Below, in pieces: positions 7,875 to 16,252 of a DNA stretch of 64,000 nucleotides. The stretch is taken from the NCBI RefSeq assembly GCF_001428745.1, contig NZ_LMIO01000004.1, positions 124,001-188,000 on the forward strand. Direction: 5' to 3'. The position numbers were made by a program, and so were the translations under genes. Each line of letters opens with the position of its first letter. Within the stretch, counting starts at the first letter, position 1. The stretch comes from Leifsonia sp. Root227 (GTDB taxonomy: Bacteria > Actinomycetota > Actinomycetes > Actinomycetales > Microbacteriaceae). Under the pieces are notes generated by a model. It saw only the letters and a list, made by a program, of their open reading frames with translations, was not told the DNA's origin and ran no database searches.

Positions 7875-8498
7875 CTACCGCTCGACCACGAAGGCGACGT
7901 GTCGGCGGAGGACCGTCATCGCATCCCGGAGCGCCTTGTCGGTGGCGCAGCTCGCTTGCGCGACCATCCCGACCCCTGGGCCGGCGAACACGCGAAGCAG
8001 CGCAGCGTCGTGCAGGGTGACCCCGGAGTCGACGGGCGAGTAGACGATGCGCAGCACATCCATGGTGCTGCCTTTTCCGGAAGCCGCGGTGTCGTTCAAG
8101 GCGAGGACGGAGCCGGCGCGCAGTGCGCGGTTCTCGTGGAGATCGCTCGTCGCGTCGACGAGGGCGGCGCTGGAGCGGGCGTCGTCGTGGTCGACGACGT
8201 AGTCCTCGTCCGTGACGTCGAAGCGGTCGAGGCTGACGATGCATCCCGTGCCGCGCTGGCGGTACTCGATGTACGAAGCGTCCCCGCCCGGCTCGACCGT
8301 CCAGCCGGAGACACGGTCGAGGTCCGTGTAGAACGAGATCGCTCCTGCGTCCGCCTGGGTGAGGGCCGCGCCGTCTGCGAACGTCAGTGCCGACGGGCGG
8401 GCGCCGAGCCCCGAGACGCATCCGGTCAGCAGCACGGCGACGGCCACGGCAGCGCTGCACGCTGCGATGACCCGACGGGATGCGGTGGTCGCGAGCAC
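7875..8498 (-). CDS. Hypothetical secreted lipoprotein
   Basis: A 207-aa protein with an Arg-containing N-terminus, a hydrophobic core and the lipobox LLTGC at about residues 23-27, so it should be lipidated and displayed outside the membrane. The GTG at 8498 follows GGGGGAGGA, a strong ribosome site. The mature part is acidic with two further cysteines (RGTGCIVSLDRFDV and AQASCATDKAL) that could form a disulphide. No family recognised. It is monocistronic, with hairpins on both sides (7796-7831 and 8552-8588). Confidence 0.75.
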   Translation of the reverse strand: MLATTASRRVIAACSAAVAVAVLLTGCVSGLGARPSALTFADGAALTQADAGAISFYTDLDRVSGWTVEPGGDASYIEYRQRGTGCIVSLDRFDVTDEDYVVDHDDARSSAALVDATSDLHENRALRAGSVLALNDTAASGKGSTMDVLRIVYSPVDSGVTLHDAALLRVFAGPGVGMVAQASCATDKALRDAMTVLRRHVAFVVER

Positions 8499-8551
8499 GT
8501 CCTCCCCCTTCTACGCTCCCCATCCTCGCACGCACCGCGCGGGCCGAACAG

Positions 8552-8588
8552 CACGAAAGCCGGACCCCGAAAGGGGTCCGGCTTCGTG
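8552..8588 (-). terminator. Terminator of the chvE-gguAB operon
   Basis: Very stable hairpin: AAGCCGGACCCC, loop GAAA, GGGGTCCGGCTT (8557-8584), extended outward by CACG/CGTG. It lies just beyond the stop codon of the sugar-binding protein gene. Confidence 0.8.
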
Positions 8589-8603
8589 TGTCGCTGCTGG
8601 TGA

Positions 8604-9695
8604 CTACTTGGTCAGCGGCTCAAGGGTCGGGTCGTTGGCGTACGCCTCCGCCGCGTTCTCCTTGGTCACGACGACCGGGGTGAGCAGGTAGGCCGGGACG
8701 ACCTTGACGCCGTTGTTGTACGACTTGTCGTCGTTCGTCTCAGGCTTCTTGCCCTGCTGCAGGTCGGAGACCATCGCGATGGCCTGCTTGACCAGCGCGC
8801 GGGTGTCCTTGTTGATGGTCGAGTACTGCACGCCGGCCATGATCGACTTGACCGACTCGGCCTCGGAGTCCTGACCGGTGACGATCGGGACCGGCTTGCC
8901 AGCGCCCTGCACCGAGGTGATGATGGCGCGGGCCAGGGTGTCGTTCGGCGACAGGACGCCGTCGAGCTCCGTCGAGCCGTAGTTCGCGGCGAGCAGGGTG
9001 TCCATACGGGTCTGCGCGTTCGCCGGGAGCCAGCCCTGGGTGGAGGTCTGCTTGATGTCGGTCTGCTTGGAGACGACCGTCAGCGTTCCGTCGTCGATCT
9101 TCGGCTGCAGGATCTTCATGGCGCCGTCGAAGAAGACCTTCGAGTTCGCGTCGTCCGGCGAACCGGAGAACAGCTCGATGTTGTACTTGGTCTTGTCCGG
9201 GTACTTGGCCTTCATGCCGTCGAGCAGGGCCTGGCCCTGGAGCTCGCCGACCTTCTCGTTGTCGTACGCGACGTAGTAGTCGACGTTCGGCGTGTTGAGG
9301 ATGAGGCGGTCGTACGCGATGACGGTCGCGCCGGCGTCGTGCGCTGCCTTGGCCTGCGCGGCGAGCTGGCCACCGTCGACGGCGCCGATGATGACGACCT
9401 TGGCGCCGTTGGTGATCATCGACTGGATCTGCGACTGCTGGTCGGAGACGCCAGAGCCACCGGCGTACTGGACGTCGCCCTTGAAGCCGGCGTCCTTGAG
9501 GCCGTTGGTGAACAGGTCGCCAGCGAGCACCCAGTTCTCCGACGTCTTAGTCGGGAGGGCGACGCCGATCGTGGCGCCCTTGTCGAAGCCGGCGGCTCCG
9601 GTCGAGTCGCCTGACGAGCCACGGCTCGAGCAGCCCGAGAGGGCCAGCGCGGCGGCAGCAGCGACGGCCACTGTCGCGAGTGCGATTTTGCGCAT
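8604..9695 (-). CDS. chvE: ChvE-type multiple-monosaccharide ABC transporter, binding lipoprotein
   Basis: A 363-aa periplasmic-type sugar-binding protein of the type I fold (Peripla_BP_4). The lipobox LALSGC lies near residue 21 (counting from the ATG at 9695), so it is a lipoprotein as expected in Gram-positives. Motifs such as IGVALPTKTSENWVLAG, AYDRLILNTPNVDYYV and the repeated VSDQQSQIQSMI match the ChvE/GguE group, which binds several aldoses including xylose, glucose, galactose and arabinose. It is last in an operon gguA-gguB-chvE, with a strong terminator downstream. An alternative GTG four codons upstream is possible. Confidence 0.92.
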   Translation of the reverse strand: MRKIALATVAVAAAAALALSGCSSRGSSGDSTGAAGFDKGATIGVALPTKTSENWVLAGDLFTNGLKDAGFKGDVQYAGGSGVSDQQSQIQSMITNGAKVVIIGAVDGGQLAAQAKAAHDAGATVIAYDRLILNTPNVDYYVAYDNEKVGELQGQALLDGMKAKYPDKTKYNIELFSGSPDDANSKVFFDGAMKILQPKIDDGTLTVVSKQTDIKQTSTQGWLPANAQTRMDTLLAANYGSTELDGVLSPNDTLARAIITSVQGAGKPVPIVTGQDSEAESVKSIMAGVQYSTINKDTRALVKQAIAMVSDLQQGKKPETNDDKSYNNGVKVVPAYLLTPVVVTKENAAEAYANDPTLEPLTK

Positions 9696-9765
9696 GTGTG
9701 GATTCACTTTCTCTTGTTGAAGGTGGTGCAGGGATGGAACAGACGGGTAAGTCTTGGGGGGTTGG

Positions 9766-11109
9766 CTATTTGGTCAGGGAGCGCGAGCTCGCCTCGGCGG
9801 AGTCGGCGTCCGGCATGACCACGGGCTGGTCGGCGCCGATGGCGTCCGCGGCCTGCTTCTTGCCGCCGCCGAACATCCTGCCGATCAAAGACGGACCTCC
9901 GCGGCGCTTGGAGTAGACGTCGATGCCGACGGCGATCAGCAGCACGAGGCCCTTGATGATCTGGACCTTGTCGGAGGTGACGCCGAGCAGCTGCAGGCCG
10001 TTGTTGAGGACGGCGATGACGAGACCACCGACGATGGAGCCCGCGACGGTTCCGATACCGCCGGAGACCGCTGCGCCACCGATGAACACGGCGGCGATGG
10101 CGTCGAGCTCCCAGCCGAGACCGTCCTGCGGTCCGGAGGAGACCGAGCGGGCCACCGCGATCATGCCGGCGAGAGCAGCGAGCACGGACATGTTCATCAT
10201 CACGTAGAAGTTGATCCGCTTGATCTTCACACCGGACAGCTCGGCGGCGTGCCAGTTGCCGCCGACCGCGTAGATGTGGCGACCGAAGATCGTGCTGCGC
10301 GTGATGAACGAGTAGAGGATCACGAGGACGCCGAGGATGATGCCGGATACGGGGAAGCTGGTGCCGATGCGACCGCCGGCGAACACGAACGCGAAGTAGA
10401 TGACGACGGCATCGACCACGACGACCTTGAACACGCTGACCCACAGCGGCGCCTTCTCGGAGCCCATCTTGGTCTGGCTGCGACGGGTGCGCCACTCCAT
10501 CACGGCGACGACGATCGCGATGATGAGACCGAGGAGCAGGGTGGAGTTGTTGTAGCCGAAGTCAGGTCCCCAGTCGGGCAGGAAGCCGCCGCCGATGAAG
10601 GTGAACCCGTCGGGAACCGGGATGGTGTTGGCGTTTCCGATGAACTGGTTCAGGCCGCGGAAGATGAGCATGCCCGCCAGGGTGACGATGAACGCGGGGA
10701 CGCCGACGTATGCGACCCACCAGCCCTGCCAGGCGCCGATCACGACACCGATCAGGAGGCCGAGGATGATCGCGAGCGGCCACGGGACATGCCACTCCGT
10801 CATCGACTTGGCGACCACGATGCCGACCACCGCCGCCACAGAGCCGACCGACAGGTCGATGTGACCCGCGATGATCACCATGACCATGCCGATCGCCAGG
10901 ATGAGCACGTATGCGTTCTGGTTGACCAGGTTGATCAGGTTCACGGACTCGAGCGTCTTGCCGCCCGTCGCGATCTCGAAGAACACGACGATGACGACGA
11001 GTGCGCCGAGGATGCCGAACTGGCGACCGGCGGACTGGCCGCTGCCGAACATCTTGGCGAGGTCGCGGATACCCCCGGACTTCTTCTTTTCGGGAATCTG
11101 TGTGGTCAT
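9766..11109 (-). CDS. gguB: Multiple-monosaccharide ABC transporter permease
   Basis: A 447-aa polytopic membrane protein of the ribose/xylose permease (BPD_transp_2) family. GMVMVIIAGHIDLSVGSVAA near residues 80-100 is the diagnostic segment of this class. Its length, greater than the roughly 320 aa of RbsC, is typical for XylH/GguB permeases, with extra transmembrane helices. Its start codon overlaps the stop of the ATPase gene by one base (TAATG on the minus strand), so translation is coupled. It would form the homodimeric pore with the gguA ATPase and the ChvE binding protein. Confidence 0.92.
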   Translation of the reverse strand: MTTQIPEKKKSGGIRDLAKMFGSGQSAGRQFGILGALVVIVVFFEIATGGKTLESVNLINLVNQNAYVLILAIGMVMVIIAGHIDLSVGSVAAVVGIVVAKSMTEWHVPWPLAIILGLLIGVVIGAWQGWWVAYVGVPAFIVTLAGMLIFRGLNQFIGNANTIPVPDGFTFIGGGFLPDWGPDFGYNNSTLLLGLIIAIVVAVMEWRTRRSQTKMGSEKAPLWVSVFKVVVVDAVVIYFAFVFAGGRIGTSFPVSGIILGVLVILYSFITRSTIFGRHIYAVGGNWHAAELSGVKIKRINFYVMMNMSVLAALAGMIAVARSVSSGPQDGLGWELDAIAAVFIGGAAVSGGIGTVAGSIVGGLVIAVLNNGLQLLGVTSDKVQIIKGLVLLIAVGIDVYSKRRGGPSLIGRMFGGGKKQAADAIGADQPVVMPDADSAEASSRSLTK

Positions 11110-12656
11110 TATCGGGCAACCCTCTTCTTGGCGGATGTCATGCTTTTCAGGAGCGTTTCAGGGGTGGCCTCCGCGATCGGAAGCTCATTGGTGATCTGGC
11201 CCTCGAAGATCGTGTAGATGCGATCCGAGATGCCGAGGAGTTCTGGGAGCTCGGAGGAGATGACGACGACGCCCTTCCCCTGCGCTGCGAGCTGCTGGAT
11301 GATGCCGTAGATCTCGAACTTGGCGCCGACGTCGATGCCGCGGGTGGGCTCGTCCAGGATGAGCAGGTCCGGGTCGGTGAACATCCACTTGGCCAGGACG
11401 ACCTTCTGCTGGTTGCCGCCGGAGAGCGTGCTGACGCCGCGCTCCACATCCGGGGTCTTGATGCGCAGGCTCTTGCGGTACTCCTCCGCGATCGCGAACT
11501 CCTGCTGGTCGTCGACCACGTTGAAGCGCGAGATCTTCTGGAGCTTGGCGGAGACGATCGACTCCTTGATGTCGTCGAGGAGGTTGAGCCCGAGCACCTT
11601 GCGGTCCTCGCTCACGTACGCCATGCCGTTCGCGATGGCGTCGCTGACGTTGCGGACCTGGATCTCCTTGCCGTCCTTGTAGATCTCGCCGGAGATGAAG
11701 TTTCCGTACGAGCGGCCGAAGACGCTCATCGCGAGCTCGGTGCGCCCTGCGCCCATCAGGCCGGCGAAGCCGACGATCTCGCCGCGGCGCACGTGGAACG
11801 AGGAGTCCTTGACCACGAGGCGGTCGGCGACCTGCGGGTGCTGCACGACCCAGTTCTTCACTTCGAAGAACGTCTCGCCGATGTTGGGGGTGCGGTCGGG
11901 GAAGCGGCTCTCGAGCGTGCGTCCGACCATCCCGCGGATGATGCGGTCCTCGTCCACGCCGTCCGCTTTGACGCTCAGGGTCTCGATGGTGCGGCCGTCG
12001 CGGATGATCGTGATCTCGTCGGCCACGCGCTCGATCTCGTTGAGCTTGTGGGAGATCATGATCGAGCTGATGCCCTTGCTCTTGAGGCCAAGGATGAGGT
12101 CGAGCAGGTGCTGCGACTCCGCCTCATTGAGCGCAGCGGTCGGCTCGTCGAGGATGAGGAGCTTGACCGACTTGTTGAGCGCCTTGGCGATCTCGACGAG
12201 CTGCTGCTTGCCGACGCCGATGTTCTTGATGGGGGTGTCAGGGTCGTCGCTGAGGCCGACGCGGGCGAGCAGCTCGGTGGCGCGGGACTTGGCCTCCCGC
12301 CAGTTGATGACGCCGCCGCGGCCCGGCTCGTTGCCGAGGAAGATGTTCTCGGTGATCGACAGCTCGGGGATGAGCGCCAGCTCCTGGTGGATGATGACGA
12401 TGCCCTCGTGCTCGCTGGACCGGATGTCCTTGAAGCGCATCTCCTGGCCGTTGTAGACGATGTCCCCCGTGTACGTCCCATACGGGTACACGCCGGAGAG
12501 GACCTTCATCAGCGTGGACTTTCCTGCACCGTTCTCGCCGCAGATCGCGTGGATCTCATCGGCTTTGACGGTGAGGGAGACATCCTCGAGTGCCTTCACA
12601 CCAGGGAACTCCTTGGTGATCGCGCGCATCTCCAGGATGACTGCGTTCGACGGCAT
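11109..12656 (-). CDS. gguA: Multiple-monosaccharide ABC transporter ATP-binding protein
   Basis: A 515-aa protein with two fused ABC domains, standard for sugar importers of the CUT2 class. The first has the Walker [10 protein letters not shown] and Walker [12 protein letters not shown]; the second has the signature LSGGNQQKV and Walker [13 protein letters not shown]. The second Walker A is degenerate (GLMGAGRTE), as is usual in this family. I start at the ATG at 12656, preceded by GAAGGAG, rather than nine codons upstream. It is first in the operon; the promoter upstream carries a motif also found before the adjacent ROK gene. Confidence 0.93.
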   Translation of the reverse strand: MPSNAVILEMRAITKEFPGVKALEDVSLTVKADEIHAICGENGAGKSTLMKVLSGVYPYGTYTGDIVYNGQEMRFKDIRSSEHEGIVIIHQELALIPELSITENIFLGNEPGRGGVINWREAKSRATELLARVGLSDDPDTPIKNIGVGKQQLVEIAKALNKSVKLLILDEPTAALNEAESQHLLDLILGLKSKGISSIMISHKLNEIERVADEITIIRDGRTIETLSVKADGVDEDRIIRGMVGRTLESRFPDRTPNIGETFFEVKNWVVQHPQVADRLVVKDSSFHVRRGEIVGFAGLMGAGRTELAMSVFGRSYGNFISGEIYKDGKEIQVRNVSDAIANGMAYVSEDRKVLGLNLLDDIKESIVSAKLQKISRFNVVDDQQEFAIAEEYRKSLRIKTPDVERGVSTLSGGNQQKVVLAKWMFTDPDLLILDEPTRGIDVGAKFEIYGIIQQLAAQGKGVVVISSELPELLGISDRIYTIFEGQITNELPIAEATPETLLKSMTSAKKRVAR

Positions 12657-12704
12657 CGTCGCTCCTTCGGGTTTGTTGCTCAACTGCGAACCATCTGCCT
12701 AAGT

Positions 12705-12743
12705 AGTAAACGCTAAAGTCAGGCTTGGCGTCAAACAGTGAAC
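12705..12743 (-). promoter_or_regulatory. gguA-gguB-chvE promoter with ROK-box
   Basis: On the minus strand TTGACG (12729-12734), an 18-bp spacer and TTTACT (12705-12710). The -35 overlaps GTCAAACAGTGAAC (12730-12743), which matches GTCAAGTTGTGAAC upstream of the ROK gene at 11 of 14 positions. Likely operator of the neighbouring ROK repressor. Confidence 0.55.
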
Positions 12744-12788
12744 ACAACAAGTAAATAACGGTCTTGATCCGGTGGGCAGGGTTCCGCG

Positions 12789-13979
12789 CTATTCGCGGCC
12801 GGCGAGAGACGCTTGGATCACCAGCGCGGCGGCCCCCAGGGACTCCGCCCGGTCGCCGAGCGACGACATCCGGACGGTGGTCGTCTCGCCGATCACCGGG
12901 ATCGCGTTCTGCAGGATTCCGTGCCGGATCGGGTCGAGGAGCGCATCCCCGAGCCCGGCCAGCGGGCCGCCGATCAGCACCAGCTCCGGGTTGATCACGT
13001 TGGCGATGTTGGCGATGGCCTGGCCGATCGCCTGCCCGGCGTCCCCGACGACGCGAAGCGTCGCAGGATCGCGCTCGATGCCCTTGCGGAGGATGTCCTC
13101 CGTGGTCACCTGCGTTTCAGAGCCGCGGCCGAGGGACTCGATCATCACGGTCGTCGATGCGACCGTCTCCAGGCAGCCGCGGTTGCCGCAGCGACAGATC
13201 ACGCCGTGCTCGGTGACCGGCGTGTGCCCGAGTTCGCCCGTGATCCCGAGGTAGCCGTAGTACGGCTGGCCGTTGAGGATGAGCCCGGCGCCGATGCCGG
13301 AGCCGATCTTCACGAAGATGAGGTTGCGGACCCCGCGGTTGGCGCCCCAGGTCACCTCCGCGAGCGCGCCGAGGTTGGCGTCGTTGTCGACAACGACGGG
13401 GAATCGGAAGGCGTTCTCGAGGTCGCGCAGGTTGACGCCGACCCACTCGGGGAGGATCGCGCCCTGCAGCACGGTTCCCGTCCTGCGGTCGATGGGGCCG
13501 GGGATTCCGACGCCGACGGAGAGGACGGATTCGCGCGCGGAGCCGTTGGCGACCAGCAGCCGGTCGATGAGCTCGGAGGCGGCGAGCAGGCTCGCATCCA
13601 CGTCGTAGCCGAGGGGCAGGGCGATGCCCTCCTCCGCCAGCACCTCGTATCCGAGGGTCGCGAGCACCACGCGGACGTGGCGGCGCCCGAAGTCGACGCC
13701 GACGGCGATATCGCCGGTGTCGGTGAGCTGGACGAGCAGGGCGCGGCGGCCTCCGCTGTTGACGGGGCTGGTCGCGACCACGCCCTTCGCCGCCATGTCT
13801 CGCACGATGTTCGAGACGGTGGCGGTCGACAGTCCCGTTCCGCGCGCAAGCTCCGCCTGGGTGGCAGGGCCGTTGGCGAGGAGGAACTCGAAGAGCCGCT
13901 CCTGGTTCAAGTGCCTCAGTGCGCCTTGCGACCCGGGGTTGCGTGCGCCACGTACGAGAGAGCCCGAAGTGGCGGTCAT
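12789..13979 (-). CDS. ROK-family transcriptional repressor of the sugar transporter
   Basis: A 396-aa ROK repressor. The N-terminal winged HTH reads LARGTGLSTATVSNIVRDMA (about residues 44-63). The sugar-kinase-like domain has the nucleotide motif VGVDFGRRHVRVVLA and the ROK zinc signature CRCGNRGCLE. It resembles XylR/NagC-type regulators rather than a glucokinase because of the DNA-binding domain. Its gene lies immediately upstream of, and in line with, the gguA operon, and shares a 14-bp motif with it, so it probably represses that transporter and itself in the absence of a sugar. The ATG at 13979 has only a weak ribosome site. Confidence 0.9.
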   Translation of the reverse strand: MTATSGSLVRGARNPGSQGALRHLNQERLFEFLLANGPATQAELARGTGLSTATVSNIVRDMAAKGVVATSPVNSGGRRALLVQLTDTGDIAVGVDFGRRHVRVVLATLGYEVLAEEGIALPLGYDVDASLLAASELIDRLLVANGSARESVLSVGVGIPGPIDRRTGTVLQGAILPEWVGVNLRDLENAFRFPVVVDNDANLGALAEVTWGANRGVRNLIFVKIGSGIGAGLILNGQPYYGYLGITGELGHTPVTEHGVICRCGNRGCLETVASTTVMIESLGRGSETQVTTEDILRKGIERDPATLRVVGDAGQAIGQAIANIANVINPELVLIGGPLAGLGDALLDPIRHGILQNAIPVIGETTTVRMSSLGDRAESLGAAALVIQASLAGRE

Positions 13980-14009
13980 GCGATAAGGGTGCAGGAGCGA
14001 ACCCTTGTA

Positions 14010-14023
14010 GTCAAGTTGTGAAC
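14010..14023 (-). promoter_or_regulatory. Second copy of the ROK-box
   Basis: GTCAAGTTGTGAAC, 31 bp upstream of the ROK start codon and alike to the motif in the gguA promoter. Its position suits autorepression. Confidence 0.5.
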
Positions 14024-14085
14024 GTAACCCCACGGTTGGGGCACAAGGTCGCTTCAGGTTTCTCACGCAGCGGCACGCGGCCGAC

Positions 14086-14433
14086 TCAGCGGGTGGAGGA
14101 ACCCCGCGCATCCCGTTGCTGGGACAGGCTCCAGACCTCGCCGACGACCATGTCGGCCGGCCCCTCCCCTGTGGTCACGAAGTGGTCGACGTACGGGCCG
14201 ATGAAGGCCTGCCAGCGGGCGTTCGCCTCGTCGCTGTCGAGTGCATCCATCGCCGAGGCGAAGTCGTCGCAGTCGACCAGGTGGAACAGATCGCGGCCGC
14301 TGCGCCAGATGGTCCAGTCGTGGATGCCGACGCGCGCGAACGACTCGACGAGGTCGTCCGGGATGGTGGCGTGGGCCTCCTCGTACCCGGCCTCGTGGCC
14401 TTCCCGGACGATGGAATGCAGTGCGACGCGCAT
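14086..14433 (-). CDS. L-rhamnose/L-fucose mutarotase (RhaM, DUF718 family)
   Basis: A 115-aa protein of the RhaM fold, an alpha/beta dimeric barrel that interconverts sugar anomers. AGYEEAHATIPDDLVESFARVG and the central HDWTIWRSG carry the family His, Tyr and Trp positions. GGGAGAA precedes the ATG. The gene is divergent from the diketo-fuconate hydrolase gene, and a CTAT-N5-ATAG palindrome lies between, so it belongs to the fucose regulon. By context it would supply the anomer used by the fucose dehydrogenase; rhamnose specificity cannot be excluded from sequence alone. Confidence 0.85.
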   Translation of the reverse strand: MRVALHSIVREGHEAGYEEAHATIPDDLVESFARVGIHDWTIWRSGRDLFHLVDCDDFASAMDALDSDEANARWQAFIGPYVDHFVTTGEGPADMVVGEVWSLSQQRDARGSSTR

Positions 14434-14457
14434 CGGATTCTCCCTGGGGTTGGAATG

Positions 14458-14470
14458 CTATAGGAAATAG
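14458..14470. promoter_or_regulatory. Fucose-regulon operator, copy 1
   Basis: CTATAGGAAATAG, i.e. CTAT-N5-ATAG, in the 72-bp gap between the divergent mutarotase and FAH genes. The same pattern recurs upstream of the dehydratase/arginase-like pair and the fucosidase pair. Confidence 0.7.
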
Positions 14471-14505
14471 TAATAGGGTTCATGGGACGAGCGAAAGGAC
14501 TCTCG

Positions 14506-15381
14506 ATGCCCACTCTGCCGACCCAGCCGACCCGATTCCAGCGACTCGGCCAGCCAGGAGCGGAGATCCCCGTCGTCAGTGACGGCACGACGAGCTGGGA
14601 CCTGCGGCCGATCACCGCCGACATCGACGGCGCGTTCCTCGCCTCCGACGGGCTGGTGCGCGCATCCGCCGCAGCGCTCGCGGGCGAACTGCCGACGATC
14701 GACCCGGCCGGGATGCGCGTCGGCGCTCCGATCTCCAGGCCGACCGCCGTCATCTGCATCGGGATGAACTACGCAGCACACGCACGAGAGTCCGGCGCGG
14801 AGCCGCCCACCGACATCGTCGTCTTCTACAAGCATCCGAACACCGTGGTCGGGCCGTACGACACCGTGCTCGTCCCTCCCGGATCGACCACCACCGACTG
14901 GGAGGTGGAGCTCGCCGCGGTGATCGGGAAGCGCGCGCGCTACCTGTCGTCGCCGGAGGAAGCACTGGAGTGCATCGCCGGGTTCGCCGTCGCGAACGAC
15001 GTGTCGGAGCGCGAATACCAACTGGAGCGCTCGCTCGGCCAGTGGAGCAAGGGCAAGAGCTTCGAGACCTTCAACCCGCTCGGGCCGTGGCTGGTGCCGA
15101 CCGCCGCGGTGGGCGACGGCTCCGGCCTCGGCATCTGGTCGACGGTCAACGGCGAGCAGCGCCAGCGGTCCAGCACCTCCGACCTCATCTTCGGCGTCGC
15201 AGAGATCGTCTACCGGCTCAGCCGGTTCACGGTGCTCGAACCAGGCGACCTGATCAACACGGGAACCCCGGAGGGCGTCGGCCTGTCCGGCCGGTTCCCG
15301 TACCTCGCGCCGGGCGACGTGGTCGAACTCGGCATCGACGGACTCGGCGAGCAGCGCACCACCGTGCGCTCCGCCGACTGA
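14506..15381 (+). CDS. Fumarylacetoacetate-hydrolase-family enzyme, probable 2,4-diketo-3-deoxy-L-fuconate hydrolase
   Basis: A 291-aa FAH-superfamily enzyme. CIGMNYAAHARE marks the start of the FAH fold and the metal ligands sit in DWEVELAAVIGK (E133, E135) and the later Asp of FAVANDVSERE. INTGTPEGVG closes the active site. Enzymes of this subgroup cleave the C-C bond of 2,4-diketo-3-deoxy-L-fuconate to pyruvate and L-lactate, the last step of the non-phosphorylative fucose route, and the neighbours supply the previous steps. The ATG at 14506 follows GAAAGGA. The SDR gene follows 17 bp later in the same operon. Annotation as ureidoglycolate lyase is the common alternative. Confidence 0.85.
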   Translation: MPTLPTQPTRFQRLGQPGAEIPVVSDGTTSWDLRPITADIDGAFLASDGLVRASAAALAGELPTIDPAGMRVGAPISRPTAVICIGMNYAAHARESGAEPPTDIVVFYKHPNTVVGPYDTVLVPPGSTTTDWEVELAAVIGKRARYLSSPEEALECIAGFAVANDVSEREYQLERSLGQWSKGKSFETFNPLGPWLVPTAAVGDGSGLGIWSTVNGEQRQRSSTSDLIFGVAEIVYRLSRFTVLEPGDLINTGTPEGVGLSGRFPYLAPGDVVELGIDGLGEQRTTVRSAD

Positions 15382-15398
15382 GACAAGGAGAGACAACG

Positions 15399-16148
15399 GT
15401 GTCGCAGAACTTCGAAGGACTCGTGGCGGCCGTCACGGGCGGCGCATCCGGGCTCGGCAGGGCCATCGCGGACGAGCTCGCCTCCAGGGGCGCCAGGGTG
15501 TTCGCCCTCGACCTCGACGCCGCAGCGGTCTCCGCGCCGCATACGGGCATCCGGTGCGACATCGGCGACGACGACTCCGTGCGCGACGCGATCGCGGCTG
15601 TGATCGCGGACGCCGGCCGACTGGATGTGGTGGTCGCCAACGCGGGCATCGGCGCGCAGGGCGACGTGCTCGCCAACGACGACGCCGAGTGGATGCGCGT
15701 GCTCAACGTGAACGTGATCGGCTCTGCCCGCACCATCCGCCATGCCCTCCCGCACCTGCAGGAGTCTCCGTCGCCCGCCGTGGTGCTGACGAGCTCGATC
15801 GCGGCGTGGGCCGGCCTCCCCCAGCGCGTCCTGTACTCGGCGTCCAAGGGCGCCGTTTCGGCGATGACCCTGGCGATCGCCGCCGACTGCCTGCCGCTCG
15901 GCATCCGCGTGAACGCGGTCGCGCCCGGCACGGCCGACACCCCGTGGGTGGGGCGTCTGCTCGACTCGGCCACCGACCCGGATGCGGAGCGCGCCGCCCT
16001 CGCAGCACGCCAGCCGAGCGGGCGCCTGGTGCAGCCGCAGGAGGTCGCGGAGGCGGTCGCCTACCTCGCCGCGCCGGGCTCCGCATCCACCAACGGCGTC
16101 ATCCTCGCCGTCGACGGCGGCATGTACTCCCTGCGCCCCCGTCGCTGA
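15399..16148 (+). CDS. Short-chain dehydrogenase, probable 2-keto-3-deoxy-L-fuconate dehydrogenase
   Basis: A 249-aa classical SDR. The cofactor motif TGGASGLG lies at 13-20, NAG at 81-83, and the catalytic set is S133, Y146 and K150 (YSASK). GTG at 15399 follows AAGGAG by eight bases. It sits between the FAH hydrolase gene and the convergent fuconate dehydratase gene. In the non-phosphorylating fucose pathway an SDR oxidises 2-keto-3-deoxy-L-fuconate to the 2,4-diketo acid, and this is the natural candidate. L-fucose dehydrogenase is the alternative role, but the aldo-keto reductase in the cluster can fill that. An acidic residue (D38/D40 region, FALDLD) suggests NAD over NADP. Confidence 0.85.
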   Translation: MSQNFEGLVAAVTGGASGLGRAIADELASRGARVFALDLDAAAVSAPHTGIRCDIGDDDSVRDAIAAVIADAGRLDVVVANAGIGAQGDVLANDDAEWMRVLNVNVIGSARTIRHALPHLQESPSPAVVLTSSIAAWAGLPQRVLYSASKGAVSAMTLAIAADCLPLGIRVNAVAPGTADTPWVGRLLDSATDPDAERAALAARQPSGRLVQPQEVAEAVAYLAAPGSASTNGVILAVDGGMYSLRPRR

Positions 16149-16161
16149 CCCCCCCGCCCCG

Positions 16162-16233
16162 AAGCAATCGAGCCGGGACTTATGCACACGACACGCCGGT
16201 CGAGCGTATGCATAAGTCCCGGCTCGATTGCTT
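16162..16233. repeat. Perfect 25-bp inverted repeat between convergent genes
   Basis: The arms 16162-16186 and 16209-16233 are exact reverse complements (AAGCAATCGAGCC... and ...GGCTCGATTGCTT), each running through CCGGGACTTATGCA. The loop is 22 nt. Partly matching CCCCG/CGGGG tracts extend it. It lies between the stop codons of the SDR and dehydratase genes. It can serve as a two-way terminator, but lacks T-runs and is longer than needed, so a dispersed repeat is possible. Confidence 0.75.
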
Positions 16234-16252
16234 GGGACGGGGCTGAGGGGGG

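Noticed and set aside
9754..12716. Long open frames on the plus strand opposite gguB and gguA
   Set aside because: Their Asp/Glu/His/Leu-rich, low-complexity translations are mirror products of GC-rich codons in real genes with strong domain evidence.
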